Below are positions 1 to 6,062 of a stretch of 8,599 nucleotides of DNA, piece after piece. Source of the DNA: Nitrospirota bacterium (lineage in GTDB: Bacteria; Nitrospirota; Thermodesulfovibrionia; Thermodesulfovibrionales; JdFR-88); assembly GCA_021812785.1 (NCBI GenBank), contig JAKAMR010000094.1, positions 1-8,599 of the forward strand, read 5' to 3'. The notes beneath the pieces were generated by a model. It searched no databases and was not told where the DNA came from. It saw only the letters and a list, made by a program, of their open reading frames with translations. A program made the translations under genes and the position numbers. Every line of letters starts with the position of its first letter. Within the stretch, counting starts at the first letter, position 1.

Positions 1-261
1 TACAATTTCGTGATAATAGACTCGGCACCCGTCCTTGGAATGGCGGATTCGGTCTGCCTGGGCAGTTTCGTGGACGGGGTAATAGCGGTGGCCCAGAGCG
101 GCCGGACGACAAGGGACTCGCTCAAGGAGGCAAAAAAAGTGCTGGAATACGTGAATGCAAAGGTGCTTGGCCTGGTCATAAACGGCGTCAGGGGAAATGG
201 CATGAAGTACGGATATTATTCCTACTATTCGCCATATTCGCGCGATGACGGGCAGGCATGA
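1..261 (+). CDS. Wzc/CpsD-type tyrosine kinase, C-terminal fragment
   Basis: This is the last 86 codons of a bacterial tyrosine kinase (BY-kinase) of the kind that controls polysaccharide chain length and export. The gene is open at the left edge, so the Walker A and A' motifs and any membrane domain lie outside the window. What is seen: the frame opens with YNFVIIDSAP, a typical Walker B strand (hydrophobic residues then DSAP). It continues with the VDGVIAVAQSGRT and KVLGLVINGV segments usual in this P-loop fold. It ends in a tyrosine-rich tail (MKYGYYSYYSPYS, six Tyr), the expected autophosphorylation cluster. Known for the family: the kinase phosphorylates its own tail on neighbouring subunits, and cycling with a phosphatase is needed for polymer export. 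The stop overlaps the next start (ATGA, 258-261), indicating one operon. A CpsB-type phosphatase lies three genes downstream. A ParA/MinD-like ATPase is less likely because of the Tyr tail and the context. Confidence 0.88.
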   Translation, partial: YNFVIIDSAPVLGMADSVCLGSFVDGVIAVAQSGRTTRDSLKEAKKVLEYVNAKVLGLVINGVRGNGMKYGYYSYYSPYSRDDGQA

Positions 262-1544
262 GGCGTAGCAGGGCCTTTCTGGCATTTGTCCATCTTGCCG
301 GCCTTTTCATTATTTACAGGCTTGGCGCGGACGCCATGGCGGACATGGCGTGCAGGTCAGGTAACAGCCTTGCCCTCAAGATAGCCTCTTTTACTTCTCC
401 CGGCGATGCCAGGGTGTGCTACAACCTTGCCCTCAAAGGACAATACAGCCTTAAAAGACCGGAGCCGGACAGGGCGATAGGCCTTTACAGACTTGCGGTC
501 CTCCGAGACCCCCTTTATGCCCGGGCATGGTACCAGATGGCCCTGGCCTGCCGACTTTCGGGCAGGCATCGGGATGCCGGGGCAGCCATTTCCAGATACG
601 AAGAGTTGAGGGGGACATACGGGCAGGACCTGTGGGACATAGGCATATTCAGGCTGGAGGACGGAGAGGAAGACAGGGCGGCTGCGGACTTCAAGCGGTG
701 CATCGAGCTAAGGCCTGGTGCCGTGGCCGGCGTATCGGGCCTCTTTCTTCTTTTGAACACCCCTCAAGGCTATATGGCGGAAAAGGTCCTGCCGCGCACC
801 TCCGTGGCCTATAACGGTTATATTGATTATTTGCTTGGAAGCGACATGGCGGACTCCGCCCTTTCTTTCTTGAGGTTTTCTCACGGGCTTGTTGGCCTGG
901 ACCGCAAGGCCGCCCTCTGCAGGCTGCTTTTGGCCCAGGGGCGCATTGATGAGGCCCTGGATTTCTGGCGCCATTTGCCGGGCGGGGGCGATTGCGGCTC
1001 CGGGCCTGCCATGGCAAACGGAGGGTTCGAGCGTCCCCTCGGGAAAAGGGCTGATGCGTGCTTTGGCTGGGTGGCGCAGGACGGGCCCGGTTTTACCCTT
1101 TCATATGACGGAAGCAGGCGGACGGAGGGGAAAAGGAGTCTGCATGTCCGGTTTAACGGGCACAGAGGGCAGGGGTTTCTGTTATGGCAATACATCATTG
1201 TGGCCCCGGCTCGCTCTTATGAACTGAAGGCGGACATAAGGACAAAAAACGTTGTAACGGCAAGCGGTATCCGTCTTGAGGTCTGGAGCCAGGCCTGCCG
1301 TGGATATTATGCGCGTTCGCCCCAACTGAGGGGCACTGGAAGGTGGCGTGAGCTTTCGGTAGCCTTCCAGGCCCCAAGGGGCTGCAGGCTGCTCAAGGCT
1401 GGAATTGCAAGGGACGGGCCCCTGAAGCTGGACCGGACGGACCGTAGCGATCTGTGGATAGACAACGTGAGGGTCTCCGCCTGCGGGCGTTTTTTGCCCT
1501 GTGCCAGGGAAAAGGCCGGAATGAAAAAAGCAAAAAAACCCTGA
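258..1544 (+). CDS. Membrane-anchored TPR protein with C-terminal carbohydrate-binding-like domain
   Basis: I do not recognise a named family for this 428-residue protein, but its domains can be read. Residues about 6-21 form one hydrophobic segment after a basic MRRSR start, so the protein is probably an inner-membrane-anchored periplasmic protein or is exported. Residues about 70-155 show TPR-like helices (RAIGLYRLAVLRDPLYARAW; the later repeat AAADFKRCIELRP), and weaker helical repeats run to about 240. Residues about 253-408 look like a beta-sandwich carbohydrate-binding module. It starts NGGFERP, has GKRSLHVRFNG and WRELSVAFQAP in the middle, and closes with DLWIDNVRVSA, the usual CBM4/9 or galactose-binding-like layout. 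The ATG overlaps the kinase stop, and its own stop shares one base with the likely start of the polymerase gene (TGATG). Inference: it assists the adjacent polymerase or holds nascent polymer in the periplasm. The TPR assignment is moderate and the sugar-binding fold is fairly convincing. Ligand binding is not shown. Confidence 0.75.
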   Translation: MRRSRAFLAFVHLAGLFIIYRLGADAMADMACRSGNSLALKIASFTSPGDARVCYNLALKGQYSLKRPEPDRAIGLYRLAVLRDPLYARAWYQMALACRLSGRHRDAGAAISRYEELRGTYGQDLWDIGIFRLEDGEEDRAAADFKRCIELRPGAVAGVSGLFLLLNTPQGYMAEKVLPRTSVAYNGYIDYLLGSDMADSALSFLRFSHGLVGLDRKAALCRLLLAQGRIDEALDFWRHLPGGGDCGSGPAMANGGFERPLGKRADACFGWVAQDGPGFTLSYDGSRRTEGKRSLHVRFNGHRGQGFLLWQYIIVAPARSYELKADIRTKNVVTASGIRLEVWSQACRGYYARSPQLRGTGRWRELSVAFQAPRGCRLLKAGIARDGPLKLDRTDRSDLWIDNVRVSACGRFLPCAREKAGMKKAKKP

Positions 1545-2923
1545 TGACCGACGCCCTTTTTCTGGCCTGCACGATAATGTTTTCAGTGCTGCTTTTTGGC
1601 TCCGTCGAGCCCTGGGCTTCCGGACTGGCCGGAGCGGCCGTGACGATATACTTCAATGTAAGGGCCCGCGACCCGGGGTTCTGGCGCTATGCCTGCGGGC
1701 AGCAGATGCCTGGCTCGCAGAACGGGAAGGGCGAGCCGCTTGCAAGGATATTTCTCATTTCCTGGCGTGGCTGGATGGGCATCTGGGCCGCCGGTTTTTT
1801 TGTTTTGGGGCTTTTGTGCCTGGTGCCGCTTCCAGTTTCCGTAGTCGCCTTTTTTTCGAAAAGGGAATATGGGTTTTTAAAAAGCCTGTCGCTTGGCCCC
1901 AGGGCATGGCACAGCCTTAGCATGGATGGCCATGAGGGCACGGGGGCGCTCATCTGGCTTGGGGTCTGCGCGATGGTTTTCATTATCGCGGAGCGGGCGG
2001 GCAGGGACAGGAGGGCGCTTAAGCGCGCCCTTTCAGCCCTTTCGTTTTTCGGTTTTGGCCTTGTCGTCTTCGCGGTCATTCAGAAATCTGCGTGGGACGG
2101 CAGGATCTACTGGCTCCGGGCGGTGAGGGACACGGGGCATCCCTTCGGGCCGTTTGTCAACCGGAACCATTTCGCCGGGTTCATGGGAATGCTGATACCC
2201 CCCGGGCTTGCGCTTGCGCTTGAGGCCAGGAGGCCCGGGAAGACCCTGCTTTATGCCGTGGTGACAGCGGTGATGGCCGCCGGTCTTTTCTATTCTCTTT
2301 CGAGGGGCGGGGTAGCTAGCTTTTTTGCCTCGATGCTTGTTTTTGTTTTTCTGCCGGCAGACGGAGCGCGCAAGCGTCGGCCTGGCAAGAGAATTGTTTA
2401 TTACGCCTGCATTTTCGCGGTCCCAATGCTGTTTTATGTCCTTTATGCTGGGGTCTCGCCGCTTGTTGCCAGGTTCGAGGCTGGCGGGCTCACCTTTGGC
2501 ACAAGGCTCAAGGTATGGAAGGCGGCGATGCGGGCGGCTTGGGACTTCAAATGGTTCGGCTCCGGCCTTGGCACCTTCAAGGAGATATTCCCGCTGTACA
2601 ATCCGGACCTGCAGAAGACCTTCGATTTCGCCCACAACGATTACATCAACCTGGCTGTGGAAACGGGCATCTCCGGGCTCTTGCTTGCGGCTCTTTTTTT
2701 TGCGTCGTTTGCCAGGGGCGTATATAATTATTACGTGCGGCGCAGGCCGTCCTTTCTTACGGCCGGGCTTCTGTCGTCAGTGGCTTATATGCTTGTCCAC
2801 AGCTTTGTGGACTTTAATCTGCACATTCCATCAAACAGCATCACTTTTGCCGCTTTCGCCGGGTTTGCCGCATCGCGGCTGGGGGGCGGAGGCAAAGGGC
2901 GGGTGATGCCGCCAGTGGGATAG
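1544..2923 (+). CDS. O-antigen polymerase/ligase family (Wzy/WaaL) membrane protein
   Basis: This is a polytopic inner-membrane protein of the Wzy_C (O-antigen ligase) family. Such proteins polymerise lipid-linked repeat units, or transfer finished glycan, on the periplasmic side. From the start chosen here it has 459 residues and many hydrophobic segments (for example about 1-35, 80-105, 135-150, 165-180, 208-228, 235-270, 284-303, 375-390 and 405-445). Family signatures: FGPFVNRNHFAGF at about 201-213; SRGG at 253-256; TRLKVWKAA at 320-328 leading into GSGLGTF at 339-345; HNDY at 364-367; and ETGISG at 373-378 in the large periplasmic loop. The reading frame stays open upstream to a GTG at 1454. 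I prefer ATG 1544 because it overlaps the previous stop, and because the 30 extra residues would be polar and lie entirely inside the preceding gene. With a tyrosine kinase and a flippase nearby, polymerase (Wzy) is more likely than lipid A ligase, but sequence alone cannot separate the two. Confidence 0.88.
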   Translation: MTDALFLACTIMFSVLLFGSVEPWASGLAGAAVTIYFNVRARDPGFWRYACGQQMPGSQNGKGEPLARIFLISWRGWMGIWAAGFFVLGLLCLVPLPVSVVAFFSKREYGFLKSLSLGPRAWHSLSMDGHEGTGALIWLGVCAMVFIIAERAGRDRRALKRALSALSFFGFGLVVFAVIQKSAWDGRIYWLRAVRDTGHPFGPFVNRNHFAGFMGMLIPPGLALALEARRPGKTLLYAVVTAVMAAGLFYSLSRGGVASFFASMLVFVFLPADGARKRRPGKRIVYYACIFAVPMLFYVLYAGVSPLVARFEAGGLTFGTRLKVWKAAMRAAWDFKWFGSGLGTFKEIFPLYNPDLQKTFDFAHNDYINLAVETGISGLLLAALFFASFARGVYNYYVRRRPSFLTAGLLSSVAYMLVHSFVDFNLHIPSNSITFAAFAGFAASRLGGGGKGRVMPPVG

Positions 2924-2950
2924 GGGCGGCAGGATGCGGGGCGGGAGAAC

Positions 2951-3697
2951 GTGGGAGAAGGTTTCGTTGACATACATTGCCACATTCTGCCCGGGCTTGA
3001 CGACGGGGCCCGGGACACGTCCCAGACCCTTGAGATGCTCAGGATAGCCAGGCATGACGGCATAGAGGCCATAGTGGCCACCCCGCATATAAAAAGCGGG
3101 GTCTTCGAGAACTCAAGGCAAACCATAGTGCAGGCCATTGCGGGCCTGAACGGCGGAGCGGAAGAAAATGGGGTCGCGTTATATCCAGGGGCGGACATAT
3201 ACATCTCCCGGAGCCTGATAGATGATGTGCGCATGGGCGGTTTGCCCCTCATTAACGACAAGAATTATCTTCTTCTGGAGCTTCCGGATTATGTGCTGCC
3301 GCCGCTGGCCGAGATCGGAAAAATGATATCCGGACTAAGGATGGACGGGATCACGCCGGTGATAACCCACCCGGAAAGGAACCTTGCCATACTCCAGGAC
3401 ATCTCCATCCTCCGGAAGCTCATAAATGCCGGAGCGGTGTGCCAGATCACCGCTGGCAGCATAACCGGCAAGTTTGGGGCCGCAGTCCGGAAGGCCAGTT
3501 TCAGAATGATGAAAAAGGGCATGGTCCATGCCGTCGCCTCGGACGCCCACGATACCAGGCGGCGCCCTCCGGTACTTTCAGATGCGCACGCGGAGGTTGT
3601 GTCAAAGTTTGGAAGCTCACTCGCAAGAGACCTCTTCATCCTGAACCCCCGAAGCATATTGAACGGCGTGCCTTTGGCCGGTCTCTCCGGCTTTTAA
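2951..3697 (+). CDS. CpsB/YwqE-type PHP tyrosine-protein phosphatase
   Basis: This is a manganese-dependent PHP-domain phosphatase that removes phosphate from the tyrosine tail of the BY-kinase, here probably the one encoded at the left edge of the window. At 248 residues it matches the usual length of about 250. Metal-binding motifs are all present: DIHCHILPGLDDGA at 7-20 (His9, His11), TPHIKSG at 44-50 (His46), LLLELP around Glu110, THPERN at 139-144 (His140), and ASDAHD at 196-201 (Asp198, His200). GTG is taken as the start because no in-frame ATG lies close by and family members begin only a few residues before the DIHCH motif. A GGGAG at 2943-2947 gives a ribosome-binding site with short spacing. 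A gap of 27 bp separates it from the polymerase gene, so co-transcription is likely. It is the last gene before the only real intergenic region. The PHP phosphatase is distinct from the low-molecular-weight Wzb phosphatase used in many enteric loci. Confidence 0.92.
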   Translation: MGEGFVDIHCHILPGLDDGARDTSQTLEMLRIARHDGIEAIVATPHIKSGVFENSRQTIVQAIAGLNGGAEENGVALYPGADIYISRSLIDDVRMGGLPLINDKNYLLLELPDYVLPPLAEIGKMISGLRMDGITPVITHPERNLAILQDISILRKLINAGAVCQITAGSITGKFGAAVRKASFRMMKKGMVHAVASDAHDTRRRPPVLSDAHAEVVSKFGSSLARDLFILNPRSILNGVPLAGLSGF

Positions 3698-3717
3698 GCC
3701 GGTCTGAGCGTTTTTTT
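3687..3717 (+). terminator. Possible intrinsic terminator after the phosphatase gene
   Basis: CCGGCT at 3687-3692 can pair with AGCCGG at 3697-3702 around a TTTA loop, and a run of seven T follows at 3711-3717. The stem is GC-rich but spans the stop codon, and eight bases separate it from the T-run, which is longer than ideal. It would end the kinase-to-phosphatase transcript just before the next promoter. Treat it as a leaky or imperfect terminator. Confidence 0.4.
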
Positions 3718-3729
3718 CATCCCGGTTAT

Positions 3730-3806
3730 CTGAAATTTCAATCGCAGTTATAAAAAATACTGAAATTCCCTCTTGACATCACTCAACCGCCTATTTATAC
3801 TGGAAT
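3730..3806 (+). repeat. Three CTGRAAT boxes over the promoter
   Basis: CTGAAAT occurs at 3730-3736 and 3760-3766, and CTGGAAT at 3800-3806, spaced 30 and 40 bases apart, so all lie close to the same helical face. The first box lies in a perfect 10-bp palindrome, TGAAATTTCA (3731-3740). The last two share the longer match ATACTGRAAT (3757-3766 and 3797-3806). The third box overlaps the -10 element and the second ends 6 bp before the -35. This layout would suit a transcription factor operator array, but chance in AT-rich DNA is a real alternative. No regulator gene is in the window. Confidence 0.35.
3773..3801 (+). promoter_or_regulatory. Sigma70-type promoter of the sugar-nucleotide operon
   Basis: The -35 element TTGACA (3773-3778) matches the consensus fully. 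The -10 element TATACT (3796-3801) differs from TATAAT at one base. The spacer is the optimal 17 bp. Transcription would start near 3808, leaving a leader of about 130 nt before the GTG at 3937. The surroundings are AT-rich, in contrast to the coding DNA on both sides. It is on the plus strand, in the only long gap, and should drive the second gene block. Confidence 0.8.
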
Positions 3807-3807
3807 A

Positions 3808-3936
3808 CAACTTTAGGTTGTTTGAGGAAAATCTTTTTTGGCAGTGTTGAGTACTGTAAAAAATCCCCATACTGCGGCCAAAAACAAAAACTGTGGCCGG
3901 GGCGGTAGCATGCCTGAAAAAGGAGGCCGGTCTTAG
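3808..3936 (+). other. Untranslated leader with possible secondary structure
   Basis: This stretch lies between the predicted transcription start and the first gene. Two pairings are visible: GCAGT (3841-3845) with ACTGC (3871-3875), and CGGCC (3875-3879) with GGCCG (3895-3899) around an A-rich 15-nt loop. They share base 3875, so as drawn they abut and compete there. There is no T-run after either, so it is not an obvious attenuator. GCCT (3912-3915) could also pair with AGGC in the ribosome-binding site (3924-3927). I recognise no known riboswitch. An 8-codon ORF (3910-3936) ends exactly where the gene starts. Confidence 0.3.
3921..3926 (+). promoter_or_regulatory. Strong ribosome-binding site deciding the GTG start
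   Basis: AGGAGG is a full Shine-Dalgarno match ten bases before the GTG at 3937. It decides that start, because the in-frame TAG at 3934-3936 rules out anything further upstream. It is the strongest ribosome-binding site in the window; most other genes are translationally coupled through overlaps. Confidence 0.75.
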
Positions 3937-4986
3937 GTGAAAGGCGCGTGGCTCATTACCGGCGGATGCGGGTTCATAGGTTCAAATCTCGTGGCTTATC
4001 TGCTTAAAAATCACAGGGGAATAAGGATCAGGGTGCTGGACAACCTCAAACCCGGTTCAGTAAGCGAAATGGTCTCCACAATCCGCTTTAACTGCGCAAT
4101 GGGAGACCCTCTGAAAAATATATCTGTCTCCATAGGGGACATCAGGGACTATGGCGCCTGTGTGGAAAGCGTTGAAGGGGTGGACACCGTGGTGCACCTT
4201 GCTGCAAACACAGGCGTTTCCAAGTCTGTGGAGGACCCCAGGGCGGACATGGAGGCAAACGTAACAGGCACCCTGAACATGCTTGAGGCCTCAAGGCATG
4301 CGGGCGTTAAAAAATTCATCTTTGCCTCTTCGGGCGCTCCGGCAGGGGAAGTGCTGCCGCCCATACATGAGAACAAGGTCCCCAGGCCGGTCTCTCCGTA
4401 CGGGGCCAGCAAGCTTGCCGGCGAGGCCTATTGCCAGGCCTACTGGCGTTCGTACGGCCTGCCCACCATATCGCTGCGTTTCGGGAACGTGTACGGCCCC
4501 GGCTGCCGGCACAAAGACAGCGTTGTCGCAAGGTTCATGAAGAGGGCCCTGGAAGGCGAGCCGCTTGAGATATTCGGGGACGGCAGCCAGACGCGGGACT
4601 TTATCTACATAGAGGATATCCTGAGGGCCGTAACGCTTGCCGGGCAGTCCTGCCTGGGGGGCGAGGTCTTCCAGATAGCGACCCACCGGGAGACCACGAT
4701 AAACGAGATGGCCGCAAGAATAAAGGCCCTGGTTGAAAAAAAGACGGGCAGAAAGGTTGGCATATTTTTTGGCAAGCCAAGACAGGGGGACGTGAAAAGG
4801 AATTTTTCTGATATCTCCAAGGCCAGACGGATGCTTGGGTTTGAGCCGCTTTGCGGCACCGGCGCAGGGCTTGAAAAGACACTCGAATATTTCCTGAGGG
4901 AGGGGGCCCTCTGTAAAGACCGGGCTCAGGACGGCTTGGAACCGGGGGAAAAAAGGGATGCCTTTCCGGGGGTGAAAGCGCTTTGA
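3937..4986 (+). CDS. NAD-dependent nucleotide-sugar epimerase (GalE/WbpP-like extended SDR)
   Basis: This cytoplasmic enzyme (349 residues, normal for the family) probably inverts C4 of a UDP-sugar such as UDP-Glc(NAc) or UDP-glucuronate. The Rossmann motif is TGGCGFIG at 8-15, Asp35 in VLDNL should bind the adenosine ribose, and GDIR (67-70) and HLAANTGV (87-94) fit the cofactor fold. The catalytic pair is YGASK (Tyr155, Lys159), with Ser131/Ser132 as the third member. RFGNVYGPG (181-189) and GDGSQTRDFIYIED (214-227) are the usual substrate-side motifs. One oddity: after the catalytic serines, where most relatives read SSaaVYG, this protein reads SSGAPAGE, so the Tyr and first Gly of that loop are changed. 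The GTG start follows a strong AGGAGG. Its stop overlaps the TTG start of the next gene (TTGA, 4983-4986). Family membership is certain; the substrate cannot be fixed, and a 4,6-dehydratase or decarboxylase relative cannot be fully excluded. Confidence 0.88.
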   Translation: MKGAWLITGGCGFIGSNLVAYLLKNHRGIRIRVLDNLKPGSVSEMVSTIRFNCAMGDPLKNISVSIGDIRDYGACVESVEGVDTVVHLAANTGVSKSVEDPRADMEANVTGTLNMLEASRHAGVKKFIFASSGAPAGEVLPPIHENKVPRPVSPYGASKLAGEAYCQAYWRSYGLPTISLRFGNVYGPGCRHKDSVVARFMKRALEGEPLEIFGDGSQTRDFIYIEDILRAVTLAGQSCLGGEVFQIATHRETTINEMAARIKALVEKKTGRKVGIFFGKPRQGDVKRNFSDISKARRMLGFEPLCGTGAGLEKTLEYFLREGALCKDRAQDGLEPGEKRDAFPGVKAL

Positions 4987-6062
4987 AGGAATTCTACGCA
5001 GGGAAAAAGATCCTCGTAACAGGGGCGGCGGGCACGGTAGGCAGCGAGATAGTGAGCCAGCTTTATGCCTTCGGGCCGTCTGAGCTGAGACTGATGGACA
5101 ACAATGAGTCCGCGCTTTTTTTCCTTATGGAGCGGTTCAAAGGCAGAAACACCTTCTGTTTTCTGGGGGACGTCCGGGACCCCGGGAAACTGAAGAAACT
5201 CTCCGAGGGGCTGGACATGATAATCCACTGCGCGGCTTTCAAGCACGTCATCCTTTCCGAGTACAACCCTTTCGACGTGGCCCAGACGAACATCTTCGGC
5301 GTTGAGAACATCATCAGGTCGGCGAAGGCGGCGGGTGTCAGCCGCGTCCTTTTCACAAGCAGTGACAAGGCGGTGAACCCGACAAACGTAATGGGCACGT
5401 CCAAGCTGATGGGAGAGCGCCTGATCACCGCCGCCAACGCGCTTAAAAACGGCAACGGCACCATATTCAGCAGCTCCCGTTTTGGAAATGTCATAGGCTC
5501 CAGGGGCTCGGTGGTACCCCTGTTCATCAGCCAGATAAGAAAGGGCGGCCCGGTTACCCTTACGGACAAACGGATGACCCGTTTCATCATGAGCATAAGT
5601 GAGTCGGCAAGCCTTGTGCTCAAGGCGCTAACCCTGGCAAGGGGCGGTGAGGTATTTGTCACCAAGATGCCCGTGGCAAGGATATCTGATCTGGCGGAGG
5701 TGCTGATCGAGACGATGGCCCCGGTGTTCGGGCGGAAGCCTTCGGACATCATGACTGTCGAGATCGGGGCAAAACCCGGAGAAAAGCTCTACGAGGAGCT
5801 GATGAGCGACGAGGAAGTGTCCCGTTCCATGGAGCTTGAAGACATGTTTGTCATAACCCCGGCCTTCAAATCCATATACCAGTCTATCGATTACTCATAC
5901 TCCGGCGTTGTCTCCACAAGCCTTGAAAAATCCTATGTGTCCGCCAGGGAGACGCCCATCGGGAAGGGCGAGCTCAGGGAATACCTGCTTAAAAACGGAC
6001 TGCTTGAGAGCGCATGGGCGGGGCGGAAGAGCATGGCTGAACCGGCGGAGGGTGTGGCATGA
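4983..6062 (+). CDS. UDP-N-acetylhexosamine 4,6-dehydratase (CapE/FlaA1-like, soluble form)
   Basis: This is a polysaccharide-biosynthesis SDR (Polysacc_synt_2 type, 359 residues) that should convert UDP-GlcNAc to a 4-keto-6-deoxy sugar, the first step toward N-acetylated 6-deoxy sugars such as FucNAc or QuiNAc. Seen: VTGAAGTVGSE (12-22), GDVRD (62-66), HCAAFKHV (82-89), TSSDKAVNPTN (125-135), then MGTSK, in which Met137 holds the place of the usual Tyr before Lys141. Later motifs are SRFGNVIGSRGSVVPLF (165-181), VTKMP (226-230) and GAKPGEKLYEEL (262-273). It has no N-terminal membrane domain, unlike WbpM or PglF. TTG 4983 is taken as the start: it overlaps the previous stop, has GGGGGTG about eight bases upstream, and gives the right distance to the Rossmann motif; the next in-frame Met is residue 38. 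The stop overlaps the next ATG. Whether it also epimerises C5 cannot be read from the sequence. Confidence 0.88.
   Translation: MKEFYAGKKILVTGAAGTVGSEIVSQLYAFGPSELRLMDNNESALFFLMERFKGRNTFCFLGDVRDPGKLKKLSEGLDMIIHCAAFKHVILSEYNPFDVAQTNIFGVENIIRSAKAAGVSRVLFTSSDKAVNPTNVMGTSKLMGERLITAANALKNGNGTIFSSSRFGNVIGSRGSVVPLFISQIRKGGPVTLTDKRMTRFIMSISESASLVLKALTLARGGEVFVTKMPVARISDLAEVLIETMAPVFGRKPSDIMTVEIGAKPGEKLYEELMSDEEVSRSMELEDMFVITPAFKSIYQSIDYSYSGVVSTSLEKSYVSARETPIGKGELREYLLKNGLLESAWAGRKSMAEPAEGVA

Noticed and set aside
1454..1543. Upstream GTG start adding 30 residues to the polymerase
   Set aside because: The extension is polar, lies wholly in the preceding gene, and would precede a normal first membrane helix. 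ATG 1544 with TGATG overlap fits better.
2033..2635. Minus-strand ORF of 200 codons opposite the polymerase gene
   Set aside because: It is Arg/Pro/Lys-rich with no domain signature, while the plus strand encodes clear Wzy-family motifs over the same region.
3838..3912. Possible sigma54 (-24/-12) promoter around TTGGCAG and TGTGGCCGG
   Set aside because: Neither GG is followed by GC at the required 10-base gap, and a much better sigma70 promoter lies upstream.
3676..4398. 14-nt direct repeat GGCCGGTCTCTCCG at 3676-3689 and 4385-4398
   Set aside because: Both copies are within coding sequence in GC-rich DNA with no flanking signature, so it is probably chance.
5063..5752. Minus-strand ORF of 229 codons inside the 4,6-dehydratase gene
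   Set aside because: The plus-strand protein carries complete family motifs across this stretch. The antisense product has no recognisable motif and reflects GC-rich codon bias.
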